Positions 1-11,090 of a stretch of 64,000 nt of DNA are shown here, piece after piece (position 1 is the stretch's first letter; the number at the start of each line of letters is the position of its first letter). Source of the stretch: Cavia porcellus (Eukaryota > Chordata > Mammalia > Rodentia > Caviidae); the NCBI RefSeq assembly GCF_034190915.1, contig NW_026947502.1, forward strand, positions 36,238,785 through 36,302,784. The letters are read 5' to 3'. The position numbers and the translations under genes were made by a program. The notes under the pieces are model-generated. The model made no database searches. It saw nothing but the letters and a program-made list of their open reading frames with translations, and was not told the origin of the DNA.

Positions 1-1400
1 GCACTTCTTTTTTAATTAATTGTGTTTCTTGTGTCTTGAATATTGTTGGCTTTTAATTCCTGACCCATTTTGCTAATCTCTGCCCTTTGATTGGAGAATT
101 GAGACCATGCTCATTGAGAGTTATTATTGAAAGTTACTGGCTTTCTCCTGATAATTCTATTATTTTCCTGTTGCTGATTTCCTTTATCTTTTCCTTTTGA
201 TTATTTCCTCATCTTGCTTGTTGTATTCATTGTTTTTGACTTATTGGCATTGTTAGCTTCATTATCTCTTCTAGAATATCCTTGAAACATTTTTTTAAAG
301 CTTGTTTGGTGGTTATGAATTTTTTGAAGTACTCCTTGTCACAGAAGTACCTTAATTCTCCAGCAACTTTGAAGGAAAGTGTTGCAATATATTTAAATTC
401 AGATTGAAGGGTTCAAAATAATCGATTCACTCTAAGCCTTCTTAAACTTTAATGTTTGTGTAGATGTATCTGATTTAATTCTAGTGGCTTTATTTGTACA
501 CATGATTTGTTTCTTTTCTCTAACAACTTTTAAGATTTTTGTTTCCATGATGAGTTTTTGATACCTTGAAAATGATAAGGAGAAATTCTCTTTTGCTCAT
601 GGCTACCAGGGCTTCTGTATGTTTCACTTACCTATATGTTTATTTTTCCCCTATATTATGGAAGTTTTCTGTCATTATTTCTTCCAACAGTTTTTAATGC
701 CATCTGTGTTATCTCCTGATTTTTCACTTTTTCCAGTGAGCCTTAGATTACTCTCCTTTGTGTCTCCATTGTTCGAACCATTTTTCGTGTTCTCTCATGC
801 TTTGAGTAGCTGAGTCATCGTGTTTTCTCATGCCTTTTAGTAGCTGAGTCTTCGAAGGCAACAGTGTGTTCTAGTTCTGAAATTGTGTCTTCACAGTGTC
901 ACTGATGCTGTTCATACTTTCAATATAAATTTTAATCTCTTGGCTATCTGACTGAAATATTTTCATGGACTCCAAATCTTTGCTAAACTGATCATTCATG
1001 TTTTCTATCATTTTGTTTATCTTAGGTAGCTTTTATTAGCATCTTTTGAATTTTCTTTGGTCATTTTGCTTATTATTTTAATTATCTGTTTAATTTTATC
1101 TTCTGTGACCCTGTTAAGTACCTCTTGATCCATCTTCTGACTCCTGTTATACTTTTAAGCAATTTGAGTATGAGACTAAATACTTATCCTTTGAGTTAAC
1201 TTTGGGGAATTTGGGACTTGTAGAAGCTGTTTTATTGCCTTGACTTCTCATGTTTCAACTTTGTTGTACATTTGTTTTGTGCTGAGGTGTATGGAGTCTT
1301 ATAGTGTGAAGATGTTGTTAGTATAGAGATCTTTTTGGTTAGTAGATTGTCAGTGATGTACTTTGTGTGTGGCTCACTGTAGTCATTTATCTCAGCCCCC
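1..1400 (-). mobile_element. LINE-1 fragment, ORF1 and start of ORF2, antisense
   Basis: Read on the minus strand, this is a decayed L1 cut by the left window edge. The first ~120 bases correspond to the start of the ORF2 endonuclease domain. About 290-390 matches the C-terminal domain of ORF1 (the nucleic-acid-binding part). The stretch to about 1.2 kb corresponds to the ORF1 coiled coil. The same order (ORF2 start, spacer, ORF1 C-terminus) occurs in the better preserved antisense L1 at 42.7-43.2 kb, and the two can be aligned by eye. Frames are broken by many stops, so no protein can be made. Family age is uncertain; it looks old. Confidence 0.75.
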
Positions 1401-2560
1401 AGGCCTTACCACCTCAGTTAATTTGGGAGGGGAGGATGCAGCACAACACTGAGTTCTCTGGAAGTGTACTCCAATATTGCTAAGTAAAAAGAAGAAAAGA
1501 GAAAGAGAAAAATCAAAAGTGAGAAGAGAAAAATAAAAATGATAAAAAGTAAGGAAAAATAAAGAAAAATTCTCCACATCTCAAAAACTCATGAAGACAA
1601 AAGAGGAAAGGAAGAAAAAGAAAAACAACCTAAACAAGTATCACAATATATCCTTGAAAAAAATGAAAGAAAAAAGAAATGAAATTTCTCCGTAAATTTG
1701 AATGTGTGGTTTTCTTCAGGAATCCGTCATTCTGAGGTAGTGTCAGAGTCAAACCACTAACTACCCTGATCATTCTGGTAGCTTAAAAAGGCATTCAGAT
1801 TCCAGGTCCGGGCTGAATGCAGGCACTAGCAGGCATTGGAGTAGGGTGATGACATGAATACCATGACTTTTAAATGCAGAAGCAATGCAGGTTGGATGAC
1901 CTCTGGCCATAGGCTGAGCCCTGTGTTGTTTACCTCCATCCCACTCCCTGACCATGGCTGTCTCCCATGGCCATATCATAACTAGTCACTGTGAGAATGT
2001 GACACTGGGAGAAGTGAGTGAAGCCATCCCATGGCTGCTCCGTGTCCAGGGTTTACAGTCAACCCCTCCCTAGCGTGGTGTCTCACCAAGCACTCTCTCC
2101 AGGACTGTGGCTATTAATTGGTTAGGAGTTCCTTACCAGATTTTGCCTGTTGAAGGACTCACATGAGAGCAGAATCCCATGCTCTTCCTGCAAATAGCAG
2201 CACTTTCCAGTCTAGTCTACTGCCTCATTTCTCCCTGAGGCTCTCTGGTATCCCCAGATTTCACTTGTCTCTGCAGTGTTGGTCTCTCAATCCCATAAAT
2301 CATGAGCCAAGATCCAGGAGCCAGAGAAAAAGAGCAGACTGTCTCCTTCTTCCAGTGGTGCCTGTTTCTTCAGTGACCGTGGATTTTAATTTTCCTGTCA
2401 GATCCTTCGTGGTTTCCAAAGCTTTATTTGCATCTTTTTTTCTTTCCCAAGTTGTCGTTTTTCAGTGATTGGAATCTGGGACAGGCTGAGTTCATTATTT
2501 TCCTGGAATTCCACAAGATGGATCTTCTTCCGTCAGTTTGCTGGCCAACATGTTAATCAC
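1400..2560 (-). mobile_element. possible 5' region of the preceding L1
   Basis: Directly behind the ORF1-like part lies a purine-rich stretch (about 1,480-1,680) and then more balanced sequence to about 2.5 kb. Its position fits the 5' part of an antisense L1 (start of ORF1 plus 5' UTR). I recognise it mainly by position, and L1 5' UTRs vary strongly between families. Alternative: an unrelated LTR or unique DNA. The open frames at 1,770-1,979 (-) and 2,163-2,468 (+) show no domain I know and are probably chance. Confidence 0.35.
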
Positions 2561-2736
2561 CAATAGACATATCCAGAATTGTGTTTTACTAATCTGCTAG
2601 GAATTGCTTAATCCATTCAAATTGACGTATCCATTCAAATTCACAAACCACTTAAACCCAAACAGTCACAGTAACTTTTTTCAGAAACCAAGTATTAATT
2701 GTAATGTGTATGACAATTACAAAAATCGCCATTTTT

Positions 2737-3031
2737 TTTTTTAAACTGAAAACTGAGCCTAGGGGCTGGAGATTTAGCTCAGCAGCATAAGCACCTGCCT
2801 TGCAAGCACACAGTCATGAGTTCGATCCCTGGTACTGATAAAAAATAAAAAATAACATAAAAAGAAAGCTGAGCCTAATCCTTCACACTAACTGACTGCC
2901 TTAGCCCCCTGCTTTTTTTTCTGAGACAGGATCTTTCAAGTTGCTAAGTCGCCCAGGACAGGCTTGAACTTTTGTTCTTCCTGCTTCAGCCTGCCAGAGT
3001 GCTGGAATTATAGGCATGTGCCAATCATGGT
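2737..3031 (-). mobile_element. B4 SINE (ID+B1 composite), with its own TSD
   Basis: An antisense B1 (7SL-derived) lies at about 2,913-3,031, with the reverse-complement phrases GAGACAGG, AAGTTGCTAAGTCGCCCAGG and GTGCTGGAATTATAGGC. It is joined to a degenerate antisense ID-like part and a poly-T start at 2,731-2,742, the order expected of B4. Flanks 2,714-2,736 and 3,032-3,054 are a 23-bp direct repeat with two mismatches, the target-site duplication of the whole insertion. A younger ID (2,762-2,863) interrupts the ID-like part. Confidence 0.75.
2762..2863 (+). mobile_element. ID SINE nested in B4
   Basis: It starts GGGGCTGGAGATTTAGCTCA (polymerase III A-box region), carries the B box GTTCGATCCC at about 2,820-2,830, and ends in an A-rich tail. 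Flanks 2,748-2,761 and 2,864-2,877 are a 14-bp TSD with one mismatch. ID elements derive from a tRNA-Ala-like gene and are copied by L1 proteins; they encode nothing. Confidence 0.92.
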
Positions 3032-3054
3032 CAGTTACAAAAATTGCCATTTTT

Positions 3055-3715
3055 AAGCCATCATTCTTATAATTAATTCAAACATCAATCATTACTAGAT
3101 TGGAAATTTTATCTGCATGTGATCTTTAAAGGTTGGGTCTTTGGGTGATAATTAAGATTACATGATTATCAGGGTAGAGTCTCCATGATTGAAAGCCAGT
3201 GCCTTTCAAAGAAGAGAAAGACAGAAGATAAGACACAGACATACAGAAGTAAGAGACACTCAGTGTCTTTTGTCATGCGATGCTTCATGCTCTGTACTGA
3301 ATCAGCACTCTCTCAGCAGGAAGGCCATGACTAGCTGTAGGCCTTTGAGTCTGGGCCACCTCTCTTCTTTAAATATTAGACGATAATGGTTCTATTCATC
3401 TTTTATTAGTCAAGTGTAAGCTATGTATCGTCAACTTTGTACCTAGCAAGCATTGAACAGATTTTAACAAAGTTACTAAATGAAAATGGAAGAGACTTAT
3501 TTATTTTTAACCTATTTATTTGCAACACATAAATACTTCCACTAGGATTAGCAAAGGTTTAAGAGATGTTTAAGTGTTGGATAGCCATATATCCAGACTT
3601 ACACAGAATAGCCCCAGGTTAAAGATGCTGTATTATGTAATTATTAAAAGTAGCTCTTGTTTTACTTGCAAGATTTTTTAGTTTAGACAAAAGTTTAGTG
3701 GTTATTGTACTTAAA
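3055..3715. other. no recognised feature
   Basis: AT-rich DNA. The 65-codon plus-strand frame at 3,189-3,386 has no recognisable domain, flanking splice pattern or family resemblance, and I treat it as chance. Confidence 0.5.
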
Positions 3716-3798
3716 GGGGCCAGGGGTTTAGCTCAGCAGCTCAAGTGCTTGCCTTGTAAATATGAGATCATGAGTTTGATCCTTGGCACAAAAAAAAG
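3716..3798 (+). mobile_element. ID SINE, diverged
   Basis: GGGGCCAGGGGTTTAGCTCA start, internal GCTTGCCTTG and GAGTTTGATCC (decayed B box), then an A-run. It is older than the 2.76 kb copy: several substitutions and no TSD I can define. Confidence 0.85.
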
Positions 3799-5480
3799 TT
3801 TTCTAACAGTTATCTGTAGCCACAATAATACTGTATAATAAACAACCATAACATTTCCCTGTACCTAATGGTAAGTATTTGTTTAGCTCACAAGGCTGCA
3901 TACTGGTTGCTAACTAAACCTTGAGTAACCATTGCATCTCCTTTTCATTCTCCTTTCCAGATTCCATGATCTAACATGGGCTGCTGCCTATGATGATGAT
4001 AGCTGAGGGTAAGACAAAATGCATACTTCCAAAGCTTTTGGTATGACTGTCACTAACTCTTCACTGACTGAAGTGAACCATATGAACACACAAAGTTATG
4101 AAGCATAAAGATATGACATAGGAACTGCAAATCATATTTCAGCGGACTTGAACACAGAAAGGATGCGATATTCTGAAGCAGTTTGTAACTTAAATGTTCC
4201 ACGATCATGCATGAGAAGTCTGTGAATGGAGGACTTCCCTCACTGAAGGCTGGCAAGATGATCTTACTTGTCATTCACACTGCAGTGTCTTTCACAAAAC
4301 CAACTGAGAAAAACCCTACTTTAAATTGAAGCGATGTGGCTTTTTCAAAGCACTTCAGCCCAATGGGTTAGACTGAAAGCAGTACACAGCATGATGTTTT
4401 CCTCTGAGAATATTTTCTCTAATTCTGTACATGGACTGGACACAAGTAGTGTTGAGATATCTCTGAACAAAGTTAAAGTCCAATTTTTCTTCTGAAGTCT
4501 GTTACCGAGCTCACATCCCACCCTGCCTCTCAGCTGGATGGGCAGCAGACAGAGAAGTCATGAAACATAGCCCAAAGCACAGAGAGAAATGCTACTAAAA
4601 AAGAAATAGAAACAGAACTAAGCTAGTTAGATTTTTCCCAACCTTTATGAATAGTGTTCTCTTCAAAACACTGAGAAAAACTACACTGACCTTGCTGAAA
4701 TGTGTCAGAGATCCCATCTCTGAAATGTTCCATCAGGTAGCTAACATCATTTCAGATTTAAAGAGCTGGATTTATGTAGCATTTCTATTTTCATAGGTTA
4801 TATGATTTTTACTCCGTGTTTATTGAGAAACTACTATGAGGTCACATTAGATTGAGTATAGCAGATGAGTAATTAAGTTCAGGTCTGCCAATCAGTTAAT
4901 CTGAAGCATGAGTTCACTGGCCACCCATTTTACTCATCTTTATTAGACTGGATTAAGTTATCTTTAAAACTTCTTCCAATAATCTCTCAATTTATCAAGT
5001 TAATAGCGATAAATTCATGACATGCAGCTAAATATGGATCCTCAAATCCCATTGCAAAACACCCACTTGTCATGTGATCTTGGACAGGAAGAAAGATGCC
5101 AATGATTCTTAGATATTTTCTACGTTCTTACCCTGTTTTTCATTAGTTTCCTTAACCCATAAGCATGGAAATACACTTGATTGCTTAAAAATGACCTCAA
5201 TTATATTCATTTCTTATACTTCCTTTGAAGATCAAAATGAATGCAGATTACATAGATTAAAAGTTTTTCCCATCACAGATAAGGATTCTGTAGTTAAATT
5301 ATAATTGTGCTAGTAGCATAATAAACACAATAATGTATTGAGCAAAACATTTATATTCCTTAATAGGCACGTTTAAGTTTAATCACATATACTCAATTAG
5401 AAACAAAACGATATATATATGTTTCCCCAGTTTATTTTATATATCTTATTTTTTCAGACTCTTAGAAATATCTTTCATAC
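3799..5480. other. no recognised feature
   Basis: About 1.7 kb of AT-rich sequence without a SINE, LINE or LTR that I can name and without a convincing reading frame. It could be unique intergenic or intronic DNA or very old repeat remains. Confidence 0.5.
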
Positions 5481-5666
5481 CAGTGGTGGCAAAACTATGG
5501 CATGCATGTTAATGTGTTTTTCTTTTAAAACAAATGAGGTTAATTTATGAGTTATTTTTTTAAAATTAAAACTGGAATATTTAGGTATACATGCAGTGTT
5601 GGCACTTTGAGATAAATAAGTAGGTTTTGGATTGCAGTCTGGCAGTCCAAAGGGTTCACCATCACT
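5481..5666. mobile_element. small non-autonomous DNA transposon, hAT-like
   Basis: The left end CAGTGGTGGCAAAACT and the right end GGTTCACCATCACT form imperfect terminal inverted repeats (CAGTGGTGGCAAA against AGTGATGGTGAACC read from the other side). CAGTGRTGGCGAAC-like ends are typical of mammalian hAT-Charlie-type MITEs. I cannot identify a clear 8-bp TSD. The 67-codon minus-strand frame across it is not a transposase and is probably chance. Confidence 0.5.
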
Positions 5667-5848
5667 ATTCCAGATCATTCACATAAGAAGCAATCATTTT
5701 GATTAGTAATCTTTCCCATACAATATAGTTAGTTCTTTCCATTGTATGCTTCTTATCTTCCTACTCTAGATTTTAATAACTTTGTGAGAAAAAAAATAAT
5801 AACAGTTTAAGGAAGTATGGGTGATACCATGCTAAATATTTTAAAGCA

Positions 5849-5900
5849 GTACATATATATATATACATATATATACACACACATATATATATTATCACAA
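5849..5900. repeat. AT/AC-rich microsatellite
   Basis: Interrupted (TA)n and (CA)n run, about 50 bp, in an AT-rich region continuing to about 6.3 kb. Confidence 0.9.
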
Positions 5901-6344
5901 CTTTAAGCATAACAGAATAAATGAAAAATGACTTTGTGAAAATCAGATGTATGCCTAGCTTTGGATAAATTTGGGAGATATAAGGTGATAATGTATTACA
6001 ATTAAATTCTCTGCTCCAAATAAAAACTTTCTGATTTCATTGAAGTGCTAATATATAGAAAATAATTAAATACTAGACAGAAAAAAGAAAGTAAAGTATT
6101 AGGATACTCTAAGATAAAAATCATATGTTAATTAATAAAAATGATAATCACTTAATTTATGGTGTAAGCCAACACAAAATAGTATCCAATTTACATTTTA
6201 TACATAGTGAATTTGCTTTAACCCAGATTTTTAAACCTTTATGTTACATGAAGTCATAATTTTGTAAATATGTTAGATTATTATATAATTTTCAGTAACT
6301 TTGCAGTATGAATATTTTTATTAAAGGAGTGCTTTTTATACTGT

Positions 6345-6475
6345 GCTTAGTGCCTAGCAATTTAATTATTATCTGATTTTAACCTTATTTTTGAGACTTC
6401 TCATCTTCAAAGAAGAGTTAACAGTCACAGGTCAACTGATGTGTTTAACAGTTCTAGATCACAGGAGTAATAAGA
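6345..6475 (-). mobile_element. MIR fragment (tentative)
   Basis: The antisense MIR layout is visible: GTGCTTAGTGCCTAGCA, a spacer, then a decayed form of the 'pay attention to fraction of bases after gaaactgag' core region around 6,400-6,430. Heavily decayed. Confidence 0.35.
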
Positions 6476-6479
6476 GATA

Positions 6480-7595
6480 GAGGCTTACGTCCAAGTGTTT
6501 ATCATTTCTAGCACATCATACAGTGCTGTGTACTTGTATGTTGGTATGTACATGTGTGGTGTGTATTTTTATGTGCTTTTACTTATTTTATCAGATGCTA
6601 TAATTTTAGATTTACATAACTAATATTTATTACTTTTGTAGCTTTATAGATAAACGAGGCAAAAGCTACTTTGTTTACACTTATTCCCAGCAACTAGCAT
6701 AGTACACGAAACATGGTTAAGTGCTCAGAAAGTATTCTTCTCTGGTACACCAGATGCAGGCTGTGTTCTGTGAACTACATTATGAATTGCAGTTGGAATC
6801 CTACTAAGTTGCTGTTTTAGCCTCAAAAAACTGTATGGATACCAGAAAAAGACAAAATGAATTATAACCATTATTGATAGGAGGGAAAATCTGACCAGTT
6901 CCAGACTGCAACAAGATAAACAACCCCAGTGCAATATTAGTCTTAAGAAATAACACATGGCATTAACTTCGGAGTGAACAAATCAATCTCCAGCTTCTAC
7001 AATACAAAATCATGTATCCCCGACACTATTAGAAGTTAGAATATCAGAATTTAAAATTCAGTGTGTCCCCCTTTTGCCATACCACAGAACTGTGTGATGC
7101 TTTTACTTTGCCATGCACATTGGAAAGGAAAAAAATGGTCTTTTATTTAACTGATCAATATAATACCCATTGTTAGAGGAAGGGAAGCCACAAAGGGGCA
7201 CATGATTAAGTGCAAGTGGCCCATTTAATCCTGTCAACCTCTTTGTAGGGGTGAACGTGGTCCCTAGTCTGGAACCACTTTAGCAGACTGTCTTTAAAGA
7301 AGGGTTATTAATGACTTCCTCCGTTGTGAGTGTGCTGTGTTCTCCATAATGGATAGCACTTTGGAGACTCTGGCAAGCAGCGGTAACTAACACCTCTAGG
7401 AAAGTGATGTGCGTCCTGTCTGTGGAGATTCGGGCCCTGCCTGTGTATTTGCACAAAACTTGTTTTTACAAATTTATGTCCATAGGGACAAAGAGCATCT
7501 CCACATTACTCTGACCATCGAAATTTCTTTAACGTAAAATATCATTTTAAAAAAATGGACACAAAGGTAAAGAAACGGACTATTTTATTGAATAT
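6480..7595. other. no recognised feature
   Basis: Apparently non-repetitive sequence. The subsegment 7,170-7,480 is less AT-rich than its surroundings. The minus-strand frame at 6,725-6,958 has no recognisable homology. Confidence 0.5.
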
Positions 7596-7599
7596 CTTT

Positions 7600-7765
7600 A
7601 TACTCAACACACTATACTTATAACCTCAAATCCTCTAACAACCCCGACAGGCAGTTAACAACTTCCTGTTTTGTAGATGGAGAAATTGATATTCAGAGAA
7701 GCAAAATTAATTTTCCTCCAAAGCCTGGTTCTTTCCATGATTCTGCCAACTCGCTCTTCTCCCCA
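7600..7765 (-). mobile_element. MIR SINE, antisense
   Basis: It runs in the order expected of an antisense MIR: CTAACAACCCCGACAGGCAG, then GTTTTGTAGATGGAGAAAT, ATTCAGAGAAG and a decayed GCCTGGTTCT end. MIR is an ancient tRNA-derived SINE shared by mammals. Confidence 0.65.
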
Positions 7766-8084
7766 AACAGCCCTCACTCTCACCACGCATGGCCCTCTGC
7801 TATGGTCACTTTTGTAGAAAGTGGTATTTCCTTAGACTCCACTCTACCAGGTCAGAAGAAGGCAGTCTTCTGTTCTGAGGAATTGGACAGAGCTTTTGCT
7901 CATAAAAACTCTTCTAAGGGAGGAGGAAGCTCAGCAATCACACACACTACCTGCCTTATACTCAAGTAGTTAAGTGCAGTGCTTCGGGAGTCCCAGTAGA
8001 AAGAACAGAAGTCTTAGAGAAGAGGGTCAGTGAAAGTTAACTGTGGCGGACATTTATAATTGTATTTAAAAAGAAGAGGGAATC

Positions 8085-8143
8085 TAAGCACTGTAGTTGT
8101 CACATGCCTGTAGTTCCCAGTATGAAGGAGGCTGAGGGAGGAA
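8085..8143 (+). mobile_element. B1 SINE, 5' part
   Basis: CACATGCCTGTAGTTCCCAG and GGAGGCTGAGGGAGGA are the left part of a sense B1. It stops abruptly at the start of an LTR-like insert; the missing right part resumes at about 8,596. Confidence 0.6.
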
Positions 8144-8594
8144 TGTAGCTGGCAGCACAAAGTGGAACTTTAAAAGTTAGACTTTTTTCTTTTAGGATAA
8201 GCACCTTCTCCAAACTTCTCGCGGAGCACATTGTTAGCATCTGTTCTTCTAAATCCAAAAGCAGTTACAGACTATGAAGATGCTGGCCCCAGGAGGCTAG
8301 AGTCCAGATTCTTTCCCCAAGAAAATAAAGAATGAACTACAGATGGCTAAAAATAAATAAATAAATAAACCAAGTATGGGGATCTGCATTTATCTCTGTG
8401 TTCCCTGCTCCTCCATTCCTTAGTGTAAAGGACCCTTCCCCACCAGTATAGGGAGAGATGGTGATTTAATGCTAGTAGGCCTCTCTATCTCAGAGTTATT
8501 TTTGAATAAATATTTTCATCCTTTTAACCACAATAAATGGGCTTCTTTGATTTTCTCAGCAGTGAGCAAATGAGCCTGAGCATATAGAACTGCA
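8144..8594 (+). mobile_element. LTR-like insert splitting a B1
   Basis: A 451-bp segment starts TGTAGCTGGC and ends AACTGCA (TG...CA as in LTRs). Both sides continue a B1 and share AGGA (8,139-8,142 and 8,596-8,599), a possible 4-bp TSD. AATAAA-like signals lie at about 8,346-8,367 and in the right part. No coding sequence. The family is not recognised, so an unrelated insertion or chance juxtaposition of two B1 halves is possible. Confidence 0.4.
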
Positions 8595-8660
8595 CAGGAT
8601 TATGCAGTCTGTAAGTTTAACACAAGCCTGGGCAATACCGCAAGACCTCGTCTCCTAAAA
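8595..8660 (+). mobile_element. B1 SINE, 3' part
   Basis: AGGATTATG followed by ACAAGCCTGGGCAATACC and AAGACCTCGTCTC is the right part of a sense B1. It complements the 5' part that ends at 8,143. Confidence 0.6.
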
Positions 8661-8664
8661 CAAT

Positions 8665-8780
8665 GTGGAACCAATTTAAAGCAAATGTCCATCAATAATG
8701 GAAAGAATAAACAAAAATTTAAAGAGCCTTTATTTACTAACCTATAATACAGGAAGAAACATGGAACAAACTGAACCACC
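8665..8780 (+). mobile_element. short L1M fragment
   Basis: AAATGTCCATCAATAATGGA followed by AAGAATAAACAAA matches the last part of L1 ORF2 in sense orientation, a phrase shared by many mammalian L1s. Short and decayed. Confidence 0.5.
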
Positions 8781-9067
8781 ACATTAAAATAAGCCAATGG
8801 CGCTTTTAACTGTTTCTTAGCATTACCACACATAGCTTTACTGTGATGAGTAATTTTATGCTTCAATTTGAGTAGGTCACAAGGCCCAGATGTCTGGCTA
8901 AATTTTATTAATTCTGAGTAGGTCTGCAAGTTGCAGATGAGATTAGCATTTGAATCAAAAAACTGAGTAAAGAAGATCGTCCTCTCCAGTACATACGGGT
9001 CTCATCCAATAAGTTCATGGATGGCATAGCGAAAAGATGGCTGAGTAAGGGAAAATTTGTTCTTGTG

Positions 9068-9069
<2 letters not shown>

Positions 9070-9114
<45 letters not shown>
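9070..9114. repeat. (CT)22 microsatellite
   Basis: An uninterrupted CT dinucleotide run of 45 bases inside the older repeat, likely length-variable. Confidence 0.97.
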
Positions 9115-9117
<3 letters not shown>

Positions 9118-9289
9118 CTTCTTTTGCCTTTAGATTCATACTATAATTTGCATCAACTCATCTGGTTCTCTGTCCTCTCTACCTGGACTTGAAACATACC
9201 ATCAACTCTCTAGGTCTCAAGCTTTCCTACTGCAGATCTTGGGTGTTCTCAGTCTCTATCATCATGTAAGGCAATTTATCATGACCTAT

Positions 9290-9385
9290 ATATCTCATAT
9301 ATATAGAATTAGATTATATTTTATATATGATTATATATAATACAAATTATATAATATATATTATATATTATAACAGATATAGTGT
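9290..9385. repeat. AT-rich low-complexity tract
   Basis: Nearly pure A/T with many TATATA steps and several small palindromes. It corresponds to the TA-rich end of the enclosing repeat. Confidence 0.85.
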
Positions 9386-9802
9386 TCTCTGGAAAATAAT
9401 ATATTCAGATGGAAATATTTTGATTATTTGTTAGAATCATCATTTAGAGAAGAAAGTATTCCTGAGCTCCAGGTTAGGAGAAATCAACAGAACTTTGAAG
9501 GCCCTGATCTCTAATCCCATGAAAATCTATGGAGATAAAGCTTTTGAAAATTAGCGAAACTATCTAAAAAAAGATAAGCTAAAAATGTATCAGCAAAAGA
9601 AATAGAACAGTAATGAAACATTAATCATGTGGAAATGGTCAAGCCTAGGAATAAATCAAGTGACAATCGACTTTACAAAACCTTACCTTCTTTTTTTTTA
9701 ATGATTGCCTTGAAAGGTGAAGGAGAAGTGTAAACACAGTAACAATGAAGATGTTGATGCCACAGCAGAAAGAAGCCATGAGAGCTTCAGCAAAGCATCC
9801 TT

Positions 9803-9890
9803 CATTTATTCAACAAATTCTCACACTAACGAGAAGGCCCCAGTGGTCTTGGAGATACAGCAGTGAACAGAAATGAACTGGAATTTAGTT
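9803..9890 (-). mobile_element. L2 LINE 3' end, antisense
   Basis: CATTTATTCAACAAATTCTC, then GGAGATACAGCAGTGAACAG, matches the reverse complement of the L2 3' terminus. Confidence 0.6.
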
Positions 9891-10915
9891 TTCAGTTTTG
9901 AACAAGGTGGTCAGTTTGGCTGAACACATTTAATTTAGTTTAAGTTAGAACCCATCATCCAGAAAAAGGTCTCCAGTATGTAATTAGGATCTAGAGTGTA
10001 GTGTAGGAGAAAGACAAAGAATACAGATTCAAATTTAGAGTGCCAAAGAGATGACGGTGAAACTATAACAGAAAAATTAAAGGATTCCACAAAACAGGTG
10101 AAGGAATGAGAACTGAAACCTGAACATTAAAGAAGGGGACGGCAGAACGAAAATCATCAGAGAGAAACAGAAACTTCCAGGAATATAGACCAGGTAAGGT
10201 GGGGACAGGATGGCAAATAAGTCAGCATAGGAGAAGAGAGTTTCCCAAGAGGCAGATAATGGAGACATGAAGACAACAAAGATCTGATGTCATGGGACCT
10301 TTGAAAGGTTGCCCCTGCCATAATCTGTCATGGAAAAGCCAATGAGTCGCTGGGTAGGTGAGAAATCCAAGAGTGGACAGGAACCTTTGCAGCAGCTCCT
10401 CTGAGGGGTGGGAAGGAACCCAGCCCTGCAGTACTGCCCAAATTCTGCACAGTAAGACCTAGAAACAGAAGTGGGTTGAGAGAAGTGGATTGAAAGGACC
10501 ACACAGAGACACAGCCTGAATGTCTGCAGGGTGTATCTCAGTGACAAAGTACTAACAAGGGAAAGTCTGGGGTGACAGGACACACTGTAGACAGTAGTGT
10601 GGAAGGATTGCCATGTGTGTGTTATTCAAAAGAATTTCCCAACCAGCGTGAATTTTGCATGACAACCAGATATTCACACTGCCTGCTGTTTCCTGACTAT
10701 ATGCAGAACACCATGGAAACTTATTTGAAATCTAGAGAAGACAACAGACAACAGCTCCGATTTGGCTAAGAAAATCTGAATTAAATGAGTGTACTATATC
10801 TTAGTTTGATTACATTCTCCTGACTCAGCGGATTATAGTGCAAAGTAAAAGTGAATTAAAAACTAGCACAACAAGGATGAATGCACACATGCAAAGACTG
10901 ATTGCAACATCAGTT
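9891..10915. other. no recognised feature
   Basis: About 1 kb of mixed sequence. Minus-strand frames at 10,077-10,268 and 10,290-10,583 and a plus frame at 10,572-10,769 have no domain that I recognise. Confidence 0.45.
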
Positions 10916-10919
10916 ATGC

Positions 10920-11090
10920 TGTCTGACTTTGCACAGGTTACCTCATCTCTTTATACTTCAGTTCGCTAACTTATGAGGCGGAGTAAACAAAATATTTACC
11001 CTCTTAGGTTAAGGCAAATGAGTAAATTAATTCTTACCTAGCACATAGACGAATTTGTGGCATGTACTGAGTGTTATACTAGAGTTTGAC
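10920..11090 (+). mobile_element. MIR SINE
   Basis: Sense MIR order: CTGACTTTGCACAGGTTACC, a decayed 'ctcagtttcctcatctgtaaaatg' core (about 10,955-10,985) and TACCTAGCACATAG near the end. Confidence 0.6.

Larger units (their letters stand above)
8840..9400 (+). mobile_element. ancient interspersed repeat (MER/LTR-like)
   Basis: Several phrases recall a common mammalian repeat in order: GATGAGATTAGCATTTGAAT (8,936), CTCATCCAATAAGTTCATGG (9,001), CTGCAGATCTTGGG (9,230), a TA-rich stretch and GTGTTCTCTGGAAAATAA (9,383). I do not trust myself to name the family. The antisense copy of its end seems to occur at 56.23-56.34 kb. Confidence 0.5.

Noticed and set aside
1392..1577. 61-codon minus ORF near 1.4-1.6 kb
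   Set aside because: Phe/Ser/Leu-rich peptide from antisense reading of a purine-rich tract.
2737..3031. B1 with a 3'-transduced flank
   Set aside because: The extra sequence between the B1 and its poly-T resembles the ID-like half of B4, so a standard B4 explains it.
5475..5678. 67-codon minus ORF as a transposase remnant
   Set aside because: The enclosing element is only 186 bp with hAT-like ends; the peptide has no transposase motif.
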